Numbered from the stretch's first letter, positions 1-6,243 are shown. The stretch is 8,312 nt of DNA from Candidatus Omnitrophota bacterium (GCA_015231685.1 JADGBA010000051.1:1-8312), one strand, 5' to 3'. The notes: generated by a model from the sequence alone, not told the origin. Made by a program: numbers and translations.

Positions 1-2
1 CC

Positions 3-116
3 CGGAAGTACGGCGACACGGCGTGCGGGAGCGGTCTGGGCGATCCTGGGGCGGGGAGCCCCCTTCAAAAGAAGATTCCGCCCTTTGCGGATCTGGATAC
101 GCTGCTGGATCAGTGA
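3..116 (+). CDS. C-terminal tail of an unidentified upstream protein (5' partial)
   Basis: Reading frame 3 is open from the window edge to a TGA at 114-116 and gives about 37 residues ending in IPPFADLDTLLDQ. The tail looks protein-like: G or C dominates third positions, and hydrophobic and acidic residues alternate as in a helical C-terminus. Frame 1 is also open here and runs on into the next gene's upstream region, but it gives an arginine- and tryptophan-rich sequence that looks less natural. No domain can be recognised from so short a piece, so no function is given. If real, it ends 97 bp before the preferred start of the next gene on the same strand and could be part of the same unit. 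Confidence 0.4.
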   Translation, partial: RKYGDTACGSGLGDPGAGSPLQKKIPPFADLDTLLDQ

Positions 117-213
117 AACCAAAGACTCCCTCCAATGGATAATGCGGAATATTCTAGCACAAGCCAGGCGCTTGCATGGAGGAAGGCTTTGTTATAGACT
201 CTTGTCGACTCTC

Positions 214-987
214 ATGGACTCACCGATTCTTTTGACCGTCATTTTGGCAGTTCTCTTCGTCTTGTCCGCTTTTTTTTCCGGCATCGAAGCCGCTTATATT
301 TCTCTTAACAAGATCCGCCTCGCGCATCTGAGAGAAAAACGAAAAAAAGGCGCTGAACGGGTGTATCACCTGTTGGCCCGGATGGAGGAACTGTTGACGA
401 CGGTCCTCGTCTGCAACAATCTCGTCAACACCGCCATCGCCGCAATCAGCGCCATCGTGTTTGTCGAATTTTTGGGTCATGAATGGGGGGTGGTCGCCTC
501 CACCATCGTGGTGACTCTGGTGCTGTTGATTTTTTGCGAAACCACTCCGAAGATTTTTGCAACCAACCATCCGGAGACGGTCACCTTCGGCTCGCGCCAT
601 TTTATTTCGGTGCTTATCTTCATCTTCAATCCGGTGGTGCGCGTGTCCACGCGGATCTCGGCTTTGATCCTCAGGTGTTTTGGTGTGAAGCCCCGCCGAC
701 GCGGCCCGCTCGTGACGGAAGAGGAGATCAAGCTCATGGTCCGACTCGGCAAGGAGGAAGGGTATTACAGCGACCATGAACGCCGGATGCTTGAACGGAT
801 TTTCCACTTCGACGAAATCGATGTCTTCGAGGTGATGACGCCGTTTGAGAGAATGATCTCGGTGGATTTGAGTGTCGATGAGGACCTCCTGGCGGATATT
901 CTCATGGAAAAGGGGCACAATCGTATCCCCGTATACGATAAGGATCCGCAAGTGACCTTTTGTATTGGATCAAAAACAACAAATTGA
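214..987 (+). CDS. CNNM/CorC-family membrane transporter, N-terminal part (DUF21 plus start of CBS pair), frameshifted
   Basis: This is the N-terminal 257 residues of a CNNM/HlyC-CorC type protein, a family of inner-membrane proteins linked to Mg2+ or other divalent cation transport. The DUF21 domain spans about residues 1-160. It has a first membrane helix (about 4-22), the FSGIEAAYISLNK motif (21-33), VCNNLVNT (66-73), a hydrophobic helix (about 92-108), ETTPKIFATNHPE (109-121) and another hydrophobic stretch (129-142). A linker rich in charged residues (165-207) leads to VMTPFERM and the first CBS motif, which stops at HNRIPVYDKDP (235-245). After that the frame runs 12 unrelated residues to TGA at 985-987, while the family sequence resumes in another frame. 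The ATG at 214 was chosen because the conserved first helix starts there. In-frame ATGs at 85 and 142 would add an unlike, arginine-rich extension. No strong ribosome site precedes 214; a GGAGGAAGG lies further upstream at 178-186. Weak promoter-like boxes (TTGCAT 172-177, TATAGA 193-198, spacing 15) are not convincing. Confidence 0.82.
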   Translation: MDSPILLTVILAVLFVLSAFFSGIEAAYISLNKIRLAHLREKRKKGAERVYHLLARMEELLTTVLVCNNLVNTAIAAISAIVFVEFLGHEWGVVASTIVVTLVLLIFCETTPKIFATNHPETVTFGSRHFISVLIFIFNPVVRVSTRISALILRCFGVKPRRRGPLVTEEEIKLMVRLGKEEGYYSDHERRMLERIFHFDEIDVFEVMTPFERMISVDLSVDEDLLADILMEKGHNRIPVYDKDPQVTFCIGSKTTN

Positions 988-1187
988 TCCGCATCCAGGA
1001 CCTGATGAGCCAGCCCTTTTATGTCGGGCCGGACAAAAAGGTGAGTCTTCTTCTAAGAGAGTTTCAGAGCCGGAAGGTTCAGATTGCGCTGGTGCGCGCC
1101 AAGACAGGAAAGATTCTGGGGCTCGTGACGCTTGAGGATCTCGTGGAGGAGATTGTCGGCGAAATCGAGGAATTCACTCCGGTCTGA
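960..1187 (+). CDS. CNNM/CorC-family protein, C-terminal part (second CBS motif), out of frame with the N-terminal part
   Basis: This is the continuation of the preceding CBS-domain protein in the -1 frame. Family-like sequence resumes at LLYWIK (from about 957) and continues through LIRIQDLMSQPF and LLREFQSRKVQIALV to the typical CBS closing motif GLVTLEDLVEEIVGEI (residues 54-69 counted from the TTG at 960). It stops at a double TGATGA (1185-1190). The TTG at 960 is only the first possible initiator of the open frame. No ribosome site precedes it and the fragment lacks its membrane domain, so it is unlikely to be an independent gene. The end at EIEEFTPV means the CorC_HlyC C-terminal domain is absent; shorter family members without it are common. 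Either the gene is broken or the base sequence is wrong here. The next gene begins 10 bp after the stop. Confidence 0.75.
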   Translation: MYWIKNNKLIRIQDLMSQPFYVGPDKKVSLLLREFQSRKVQIALVRAKTGKILGLVTLEDLVEEIVGEIEEFTPV

Positions 1188-1197
1188 TGAGGCGGCG

Positions 1198-1761
1198 ATG
1201 ATCATTCCGTTCAAAGGCAAAGCCCCCGTGATTGATGCCGCCTATGTGGCGCCGTCAGCGACCGTGATCGGGCGGGTTCGTATCGGCCGGCACGCCAGCG
1301 TCTGGCCCGGCGCCGTGATCCGCGCGGACATCGCGCCCGTCCGTATCGGCGAGGGGACCAATGTGCAGGATTTGTGCATGATTCATGTGGACGTGGAGCG
1401 CCCGTGTGTCGTCGGAAAGCATGTCACGCTCGGCCATCAGTGCACGCTTCACGGCTGCCGCGTGGGCGACACGGCCCTGATCGGGATCGGAGCAAGGATT
1501 CTGACCGGTGCGTCCGTGGGGAAGAACTCGATTATCGGCGCGGGATCGGTGGTGCTCGAAAACGCCCGGATTCCCTCGGGGGTTTTGGCTGTGGGCACGC
1601 CGGCTAAGGTCATACGCAAGCTTACGCGCCGTGAGATGGCCGCGCTCGCGCGTTCCGCGGCGGAATATGTGAAGCTATCGCAGGAATACCGCCGGCAGAA
1701 CTTGCTTTTTTGTCCGTCCGAAATGAAGTTTGTGACGGACTTGAAGGACCTTTTCGGATGA
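1198..1761 (+). CDS. Gamma-class carbonic anhydrase / YrdA-CaiE-like left-handed beta-helix protein
   Basis: This 187-residue trimeric left-handed beta-helix type protein belongs to the gamma carbonic anhydrase family (Cam/CamH/YrdA group), which binds a metal between subunits and in active members interconverts CO2 and bicarbonate in the cytoplasm. Hexapeptide repeats run from about residue 12 to 140 (for example VIGRVRIG, VVGKHV, LIGIGARIL, IIGAGSVV). The three metal-ligand histidines expected of the family are present: H63 in MIHVD, H80 in TLGHQ and H85 in LHGC. The family's closing block GVLAVGTPAKVIRKLT is at 128-143, followed by a C-terminal helix (147-167). The start ATG at 1198 fits the family N-terminus and has a GAGG at 1189-1192. 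An upstream in-frame ATG at 1132 lies inside the preceding gene and is rejected. Presence of the histidines shows metal binding is likely; carbonic anhydrase activity is not assured, since many family members show little. The stop overlaps the next start in ATGA. Confidence 0.9.
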   Translation: MIIPFKGKAPVIDAAYVAPSATVIGRVRIGRHASVWPGAVIRADIAPVRIGEGTNVQDLCMIHVDVERPCVVGKHVTLGHQCTLHGCRVGDTALIGIGARILTGASVGKNSIIGAGSVVLENARIPSGVLAVGTPAKVIRKLTRREMAALARSAAEYVKLSQEYRRQNLLFCPSEMKFVTDLKDLFG

Positions 1762-2453
1762 AAATCATCGCTCCCGGCGTAGCCGGACCTGTTACAGGGT
1801 CTTCCAAACTCCTCTATATTGTCCGCCACGGCGAGTCCGCCTCAAACAATGAGAACCGCATCCAGGGGCATTCGGATTCGGGGCTGACCGCGCGGGGCAT
1901 GCGTCAGGCCGCCAAGGCCGGGCAGGCCCTTAAGGGCAAGGGGATCCGGCGGATTTTGTCCAGCGATCTCGGGCGGGCGCTTTCCACCGCCCGTGTGATC
2001 GGCCGGTCCTGCGGTTTGAGCGTGCGTCCGGATCCTTTATTAAGGGAAATTCGCCTGGGGAAGTGGGAGGGGTTGACGCCGGATGAGGTCAATCACCGCT
2101 TCGCTAACGGCTACCACCGGTGGCTCGCTTCGCCCTCGACGATGCATATTCCGGGCGCGGAACGCGTGAACGCTTTTCACCGGCGGGTGCGCGGTCGTGT
2201 ACTGGCGATTCTGGCCGAGCCCGGACCGGGACCGGTGCTTCTGGTGACCCACGGCGGAGTGATCGCCTCGCTTCTGGCCTGGTGGCTCAAAGCCGACTTC
2301 GATACGGTGATTCTGAACCTGCGTGTCGACAACACGAGTATCACGGCGGTTGAGGAATCGGCCACACGCGTCAAGATTCACAGGCTCGCCCAGACCGCGC
2401 ATTTGTCTCCGCGGGACCTGGGGACCAAAAACATTTTTTCTTCTCGCCGATGA
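1758..2453 (+). CDS. Histidine phosphatase family protein (phosphoglycerate mutase-like)
   Basis: This 231-residue member of histidine phosphatase branch 1 acts through a phosphohistidine intermediate. The catalytic signature is LYIVRHGES (residues 19-27), with H24 as the nucleophile. It is followed by SGLTARGMRQA (41-51), the phosphate-pocket motif SSDLGRALSTA (68-78), the acid-bearing LREIRLGKWEG (95-105, E97) and the second active-site histidine in LLVTHGG (161-167, H165). The motifs match CobC/GpmB/PhoE-type phosphatases more than true glycolytic mutases. The substrate (alpha-ribazole phosphate, phosphoserine or another small phosphate ester) cannot be read from the sequence, so no symbol is given. 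The first 17 residues before the core strand are an unremarkable extension. The start at 1758 overlaps the preceding stop as ATGA, with GAAGGA at 1743-1748 as ribosome site, so translation is probably coupled. The stop likewise overlaps the rlmN start. Confidence 0.9.
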   Translation: MKIIAPGVAGPVTGSSKLLYIVRHGESASNNENRIQGHSDSGLTARGMRQAAKAGQALKGKGIRRILSSDLGRALSTARVIGRSCGLSVRPDPLLREIRLGKWEGLTPDEVNHRFANGYHRWLASPSTMHIPGAERVNAFHRRVRGRVLAILAEPGPGPVLLVTHGGVIASLLAWWLKADFDTVILNLRVDNTSITAVEESATRVKIHRLAQTAHLSPRDLGTKNIFSSRR

Positions 2454-3517
2454 CGACTGCCGCGCCGCGCACTGACGGTCTTCTGGAGCTGGACGCCGCC
2501 GCTCTGGAGAAGGCGCTCATCGCCATCAACGACAAGCCGTTCCGGGCCCGTCAGATTCTGGGCTGGATTTATAAAAAGGGTGTGTATGATTTTGTCCGAA
2601 TGACGGACCTCTCGCCGGGCCTTCGGCAGGAACTGGGCAGGAGATACTCTATCGTTTCTGCCCGCGTGGCCGCGACGAGGCGCTCCTCGAAGGACAAAAG
2701 CGCCAAGATTCTCATCGAGTATCCGGACCGCCAGACGGCTGAGGTGGTCTCGATGAAACGCAAGGACCGGCGGACGGTGTGTGTTTCTTCGCAGGCCGGG
2801 TGCCGTTACGGTTGCGTGTTTTGCGCGAGTTCCAAGGCGGGATTCGGGCGCAGTTTTTCTGCCGGAGAAATTCTACAACAGGTGCTTCTGGCGCGGGACC
2901 TTTTCCCGCAGGAGCGGGTCACCCACGTTGTGGTGATGGGGATGGGGGAGCCCTTTGATAATTATGACGCGGTCATGAAGGCCGTCGGGATGATGAATGA
3001 CCCGCGGTGCTTCGGGATCGGCGCGCGGCGGATCACCGTGTCCACCGCGGGTGTCGTGCCGGGCATCCGCCGGTACGCCCACAAGGACATTCAGTCGGAG
3101 TTGTCGGTGTCCCTCCACGCCGCCAATGACCCGCTGCGTTCGAAGCTCATGCCCGTGAACCGCAAGTGGCCGCTGAAGGAACTCATGGCGGAATGCCGAC
3201 GTTACACCGAATCAACCGGAAGGATCATCACCTTCGAGTACCTTCTGATCGACGGTGTGAACAATTCACGGCGTGACGTACAGGAACTCGTGAGCCTTAT
3301 CGGCAAGATGCCCGCGAAGTTCAATTTGATTCCGTGCAATACCATTGCCGAGTTTGCCGGGGCCGGACCCGGGCGCGCCGACGCAGAACGGTTCAGGAAC
3401 TGGCTCGGGTATGCGGGCCTGGCGGCGACGGTACGGTTCTCTTTGGGGTCAGATATCGAGGCCGCATGCGGGCAGCTGCGCCGGACGTTGCTCAAAAAGC
3501 CGAAGGGGCGTGTATAA
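2450..3517 (+). CDS. rlmN: RlmN: 23S rRNA (adenine A2503-C2)- and tRNA A37-C2 methyltransferase
   Basis: This 355-residue radical-SAM enzyme methylates C2 of adenine in 23S rRNA (A2503, E. coli numbering) and in some tRNAs (A37). The N-terminal accessory domain (about 10-100) contains FRARQILGWIYKKG. The [4Fe-4S] cluster motif is CRYGCVFC (C118, C122, C125). The substrate-methylation cysteines are also present: C111 in VCVSSQ, seven residues before the cluster as in E. coli, and C340 in SDIEAACGQL near the C-terminus, which is the cysteine that is methylated and attacks the substrate. E98 sits at the spacing of the E. coli catalytic glutamate. Other family blocks are VVMGMGEPFDNYD (161-173), ITVSTAGVVPGI (195-206), SVSLHAANDPLR (219-230) and FNLIPCN (291-297, usually NLIPYN/FN). 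Length is normal. All catalytic residues are intact, so the enzyme should be active. The start overlaps the previous stop by four bases, and the TAA overlaps the next ATG by one. Confidence 0.97.
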   Translation: MTTAAPRTDGLLELDAAALEKALIAINDKPFRARQILGWIYKKGVYDFVRMTDLSPGLRQELGRRYSIVSARVAATRRSSKDKSAKILIEYPDRQTAEVVSMKRKDRRTVCVSSQAGCRYGCVFCASSKAGFGRSFSAGEILQQVLLARDLFPQERVTHVVVMGMGEPFDNYDAVMKAVGMMNDPRCFGIGARRITVSTAGVVPGIRRYAHKDIQSELSVSLHAANDPLRSKLMPVNRKWPLKELMAECRRYTESTGRIITFEYLLIDGVNNSRRDVQELVSLIGKMPAKFNLIPCNTIAEFAGAGPGRADAERFRNWLGYAGLAATVRFSLGSDIEAACGQLRRTLLKKPKGRV

Positions 3518-4062
3518 TGACGGTCATGCGTAGATTATGGGTGTTTGCCATGGTGTTTGTTTTTTCTGCGACGCTTGTATCCTGTTCACGGGCCGGGGAT
3601 GTGGGGCCCGCAGGGACGGAGGGACACGCGGAGAGCGGCGCGGACACTGAGACGATTCCGGCGCCGGATTTCCGGCTGGACGATCTGGACGGAAATGAAG
3701 TGGTCTTGAGTTCTTACGAAGGCAAAAGCCCGGTGCTGATGATGTTCTGGTCAACCTGGTGCGTGTATTGCCGGATCGAAACACCCAAACTCATGCAGCT
3801 GCGCGAGACCTATGCGCCCGCGGAGCTGGAGATTTTTGGGGTGGATATCGGCGAAGGCGCGTTCAAGGTTTCTGAATATGCCCGAAAGATGAAATTGAAT
3901 TATACGATTCTTCTTGACGAAACCTCCGACGTGGCCGACGCCTACGGCGTGCGGGGTGTGCCGACCTTTTTTCTGGTTGACCGCGAGGGGAATCTGGTGG
4001 CGATGGATCACGGCATCACGGACCGGATGAAAAATCTTATCCGGGAAGCCGTAGCCGGCTGA
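3517..4062 (+). CDS. TlpA/ResA-like thioredoxin-fold lipoprotein
   Basis: This 181-residue exported thiol-disulfide oxidoreductase of the TlpA/ResA/AlkyhydroPeroxidase-TSA group has a positively charged start (MTVMRR), a hydrophobic core (7-20) and a lipobox LVSC ending at C23, so it is predicted to be lipid-anchored facing the periplasm. A low-complexity Gly/Glu/Ala linker (24-47) leads to the typical entry APDFRLDDLDGNEVVLSSY (49-67). The active site is WSTWCVYC (C82, C85) and the cis-proline is P149 in GVRGVPTFFLVD. The strand GVDIG (108-112) and the NYTILLDET insert fit the TlpA branch. It probably reduces disulfides of envelope or cytochrome-maturation partners, but no such partner is in view. 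The start at 3517 is favoured over an in-frame ATG at 3526 because AAGGGG (3503-3508) is well spaced before it and it overlaps the rlmN stop (TAATG). The alternative would not change the lipobox. Confidence 0.92.
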   Translation: MTVMRRLWVFAMVFVFSATLVSCSRAGDVGPAGTEGHAESGADTETIPAPDFRLDDLDGNEVVLSSYEGKSPVLMMFWSTWCVYCRIETPKLMQLRETYAPAELEIFGVDIGEGAFKVSEYARKMKLNYTILLDETSDVADAYGVRGVPTFFLVDREGNLVAMDHGITDRMKNLIREAVAG

Positions 4063-4099
4063 AACGTCGTTTGACTCAACAGCGTCACAGCGGTTTTTT

Positions 4100-4732
4100 A
4101 TGATCGAACTCATCCAAAAAGGCGGGCCGGTGATGATCGCGCTTCTCGGCGCATCGGTGCTCGCCGTGACCTTCATCGTTGAGAGGCTCTTCTGGTGGTT
4201 TGCGCAGTACCGGGAGATGCCGGCCTCCGTCTGGGAGAGCCGCATGGGACTTCTTCGCGAGGGCGGGATCGGGCCGTTTCTGGATTTTTGCCGCACTTCC
4301 AAGGATCCGGTGGCGCGGACGTTTTGCCGCGCCGCCCGGGGCACCGAATCGATCCGGCCGGAGATTCTGGCCGCGGAGGCGGATGTTACCCTTCAGGATT
4401 CCCTCAAATTTCTCGGTCTTCTCGATACGGTGGTGACGCTTTCTCCTCTTCTGGGAATTTTTGGCACGGTGACCGGAATCATCCGGTCTTTTGATCTGAT
4501 GGGCGCTCAGGGGATTTCTGATCCGCACGCGGTGAGCGCCGGGATCGCACAGGCGCTCATCACCACCGCCGCGGGCCTCGCGGTGGCCATGCCGAGCCTG
4601 GTCTGCCACAGCTTTTTTGTGTCCAAGTCGGAGCGGCTGGCTGCGCGGCTCGATCGGGCATGCGCTGAATTTGAAATTGCCGCGGCGCGCCCGGCGCGCA
4701 AGGGAACCCGCCCATGCGAACCCGTCGCCTGA
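4100..4732 (+). CDS. exbB: MotA/TolQ/ExbB proton-channel family protein (ExbB-like)
   Basis: This 210-residue inner-membrane subunit belongs to the proton-motive-force driven ExbB/TolQ/MotA family. It begins with IQKGGPVMIALLGASVLAVTF, the family's usual amphipathic start plus first membrane helix (about 11-33, ending in VERLFWW). A cytoplasmic helical section follows (40-105). The second and third helices carry the signature blocks LSPLLGIFGTVTGIIRSF (114-131) and ITTAAGLAVAMPSLV (154-168), including the conserved threonine pair facing the proton path. The C-terminal tail (175-210) is basic and ends in an Arg/Lys/Pro segment. Together with the next gene it should form a proton-driven stator-like complex. 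The start fits the family well although there is no clear Shine-Dalgarno sequence; it is preceded by a T-run (4091-4098). It lies 37 bp after the TlpA-like gene and overlaps the next gene by 19 bp. Whether it serves TonB, Tol or another partner is not shown, so the symbol is by family resemblance. Confidence 0.92.
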   Translation: MIELIQKGGPVMIALLGASVLAVTFIVERLFWWFAQYREMPASVWESRMGLLREGGIGPFLDFCRTSKDPVARTFCRAARGTESIRPEILAAEADVTLQDSLKFLGLLDTVVTLSPLLGIFGTVTGIIRSFDLMGAQGISDPHAVSAGIAQALITTAAGLAVAMPSLVCHSFFVSKSERLAARLDRACAEFEIAAARPARKGTRPCEPVA

Positions 4733-5148
4733 GACGGACCCTCCCCAAATCCTCCGGCATCCGGATTATTCCGCTTATCGATGTGATGTTTTTGCTGTTG
4801 GCGTTTTTTGTCCTCACCACGATGAATCTTGTGGCCCGGAAGGGGATTTTTGTGGATCTTGCTACAAGCGAAACTTCCAAGGATCTCGGACCGGGAACGG
4901 GCGTGGTGAGGCTCACGATCGACCGGCAGGGACAGTACTACCTGGGCGCTCAGGCCGTCGATGACGAAAGTATGAAAGCGCTTCTGGCCAACGCCAAATC
5001 CCGCGGCGTGCCTTATGCGGTGATTGACGCGGATGAGAGGACCGCGCACGGACGAGTGGTCCGGTTACTGGATATGGTCCGTCAGAGCGGGCTTCGCGAG
5101 GCCGCGATCAGCGTCAAGGACCAGTCTGCGAATCCGCGCGTGAGCTGA
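4714..5148 (+). CDS. exbD: ExbD/TolR family protein
   Basis: This 144-residue partner of the preceding ExbB-like protein has a basic cytoplasmic N-terminus (MRTRRLRRTLPK), a single membrane helix (about 17-37) with the proton-carrying aspartate D23 in IIPLIDVMFLLLAFFVL, and a periplasmic domain (about 45-140). The periplasmic part shows the usual ExbD/TolR pattern VVRLTIDRQGQYYLG (64-78) and a final segment with RTAHGRVVRLLDMVRQSGLREAAISV, matching the family's 'Y..vv.vld.lr.aGv..v.l' end. The start at 4714 follows AAGGGAA (4700-4706) and overlaps exbB by 19 bp, so the two are translated together. Its last 84 bp overlap the minus-strand mutY gene head to head at their 3' ends. No TonB or TolA gene follows, so the partner that transmits force to the outer membrane is unknown. 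Confidence 0.93.
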   Translation: MRTRRLRRTLPKSSGIRIIPLIDVMFLLLAFFVLTTMNLVARKGIFVDLATSETSKDLGPGTGVVRLTIDRQGQYYLGAQAVDDESMKALLANAKSRGVPYAVIDADERTAHGRVVRLLDMVRQSGLREAAISVKDQSANPRVS

Positions 5149-6177
5149 GCTCAACGGGTACTCTTCGAGACGGTTTTTGGGCACCCACACGCTTTTCCAG
5201 ATCCCGCAATGTTCTTTTGGGCCGGCTGCGGCTTTGGCCCGGTAAACTTCCAGGGTTTCCGCGTAGCGGGTATAGTGTCGTTTGAGCGAGGTGATTTTGC
5301 GGAGGCGAAGCTCCGGCCGGCCGAGGTGCCGCTTGAGAAGGCGGGCCGCATGGGCTGCCGTCAATCCTTCGTCCGGAGCGAATTTTAATTCCGGAAACTC
5401 CCACAGCCCTCCCATGATCCGGCCGACCGGCCGGCGGTGCAAAAAGAATCGGTTCTTATGTTCCAGGATGACCGCCGCGGCGCGGACCTTGGTGAGAAGG
5501 ATCCGGCGTTTTTTTTGGGGGATGCGTGCGGTGAGGTTCTTCTCGCGCGCCAGGCAGTGCCGCGATACGGGGCACGAGCCGCAGGCGGGGGTTTTGGGCG
5601 TGCAGATGAGCGCCCCGAGCTCCATAAGCGCCTCGTTGAAGCGGCCGGGGTTTGAGGAGGGAACCAGACCGGCCTCGATATCCAGGATATGCCGCCGCGT
5701 GGTTTCTTCGTCGATGGGCCGGCGGATGGCCTCCAGCCGTGCGATGACCCGGAGCACGTTGCCGTCGGCGATGGGGGCTTTGCGGTTATGCCCAATACTC
5801 AGAATAGCGCCCGCCGAATAAGGACCGATGCCGGGAACTTCAAGGAGCTCTTTCATGGTTAGAGGAATACGACCGTCGTGGTGGCGGATGATGTGTTGGG
5901 CCGCGCGCTTGAGGTTGCGCGCGCGGGAGTAGTAGCCAAGGCCCTGCCAGAGATGCAGGATTTTCTGCTCCGGGGCCCGGGCCAGTGCGTGAGTGTCAGG
6001 AAGCGCTTTCATCCAACGCTCAAAAAACGGCGTTGCCGTTTTGACCTGGGTTTGCTGGAGCATGACTTCAGAAATCCAGGTCGCGTAGGGGGAGCGCTTC
6101 CGGCGCCACGGAAGGTCGCGGGCGTTTCGGGTGAACCAGAGGGTCAGATCCCGTCGAAAAGAGGCGGCGTTTTTCAT
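5065..6177 (-). CDS. mutY: MutY: A/G-specific adenine DNA glycosylase
   Basis: This 370-residue base-excision repair enzyme removes adenine mispaired with 8-oxoguanine or G. The helix-hairpin-helix catalytic domain holds WISEVMLQQTQV (34-45) with the catalytic E37, QGLGYYSRARNL (78-89), the hairpin VPGIGPYSAGAILS (114-127) and PIADGNVLRVIAR (135-147) with the catalytic D138. The [4Fe-4S] ligands are C192, C199, C202 and C208, spaced C-x6-C-x2-C-x5-C as in the family. A MutT/NUDIX-like C-terminal domain (about 228-352) includes FFLHRRPVGRIMGGLWEFPE and ends in SSAHARI. The loop that normally reads FSH and senses 8-oxoG reads Y302-T303-R304. The start at 6177 gives the family-like MKNAASFRRDLTLWF. 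In-frame ATGs at 6195 (preceded by a good AGGGGA) and 6222 are alternatives that add 6 or 15 residues. The last 28 codons (84 bp including the stop) lie inside exbD on the opposite strand. Confidence 0.95.
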   Translation of the reverse strand: MKNAASFRRDLTLWFTRNARDLPWRRKRSPYATWISEVMLQQTQVKTATPFFERWMKALPDTHALARAPEQKILHLWQGLGYYSRARNLKRAAQHIIRHHDGRIPLTMKELLEVPGIGPYSAGAILSIGHNRKAPIADGNVLRVIARLEAIRRPIDEETTRRHILDIEAGLVPSSNPGRFNEALMELGALICTPKTPACGSCPVSRHCLAREKNLTARIPQKKRRILLTKVRAAAVILEHKNRFFLHRRPVGRIMGGLWEFPELKFAPDEGLTAAHAARLLKRHLGRPELRLRKITSLKRHYTRYAETLEVYRAKAAAGPKEHCGIWKSVWVPKNRLEEYPLSSAHARIRRLVLDADRGLAKPALTDHIQ

Positions 6178-6185
6178 GATGGCGC

Positions 6186-6194
6186 ATTGTAGCA
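6186..6194 (-). promoter_or_regulatory. Candidate extended -10 promoter for mutY
   Basis: On the minus strand the sequence TGCTACAAT (6194 to 6186) matches the extended -10 pattern TGnTATAAT with one mismatch. The place of a -35 box (6209-6214) reads TCATGT, a poor match, which an extended -10 can tolerate. A start of transcription about seven bases downstream would fall near 6179, so an mRNA starting there would be almost leaderless for the ATG at 6177. If mutY instead starts at 6195 or 6222 this box is inside the gene and the call fails. Confidence 0.35.
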
Positions 6195-6214
6195 TGAGTC
6201 CCCTGAGAACATGA

Positions 6215-6243
6215 TTGTGCATGCGGCGAAGATGGAATATAAT
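6215..6243 (+). promoter_or_regulatory. Sigma-70-like promoter for queD
   Basis: A perfect TATAAT (6238-6243) is preceded at 17 bp by TTGTGC (6215-6220), which keeps the TTG of the -35 consensus. Transcription would start near 6250, leaving a leader of about 28 bases that contains the purine-rich ribosome site GGGAGAGGGG (6263-6272) before the ATG at 6278. It is the clearest promoter in the window and sits divergent to mutY. Confidence 0.7.

Noticed and set aside
160..174. Small inverted repeat CAAGC-CAGGC-GCTTG upstream of the CNNM gene as an operator or terminator
   Set aside because: The arms are only 5 bp, there is no T-run and there is no second copy in the window, so chance is a sufficient explanation.
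220..951. Long minus-strand open frame of 243 codons opposite the CNNM gene
   Set aside because: It is rich in His, Arg and Asp as expected for a shadow of a GC-rich gene. The plus strand has clear DUF21 and CBS motifs over the same bases.
2424..2450. T-rich stretch before rlmN that could suggest a terminator after the phosphatase gene
   Set aside because: No stable GC-rich stem precedes the T-run, it lies inside the phosphatase coding sequence, and the genes overlap by ATGA.
3488..3518. Perfect TATAAT at 3513-3518, with TTGCTC at 3488-3493, across the rlmN-tlpA junction, resembling a promoter
   Set aside because: The spacing is 19 bp and the TATAAT is made by the rlmN stop and tlpA start themselves (TAATG), so transcription from it would begin inside the tlpA coding sequence after its start.
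4063..4099. Intergenic T-run before exbB as a possible intrinsic terminator
   Set aside because: Only a 3-bp stem (GTT/AAC) can be drawn upstream and it is not next to the T-run. The gap is too short to separate operons convincingly.
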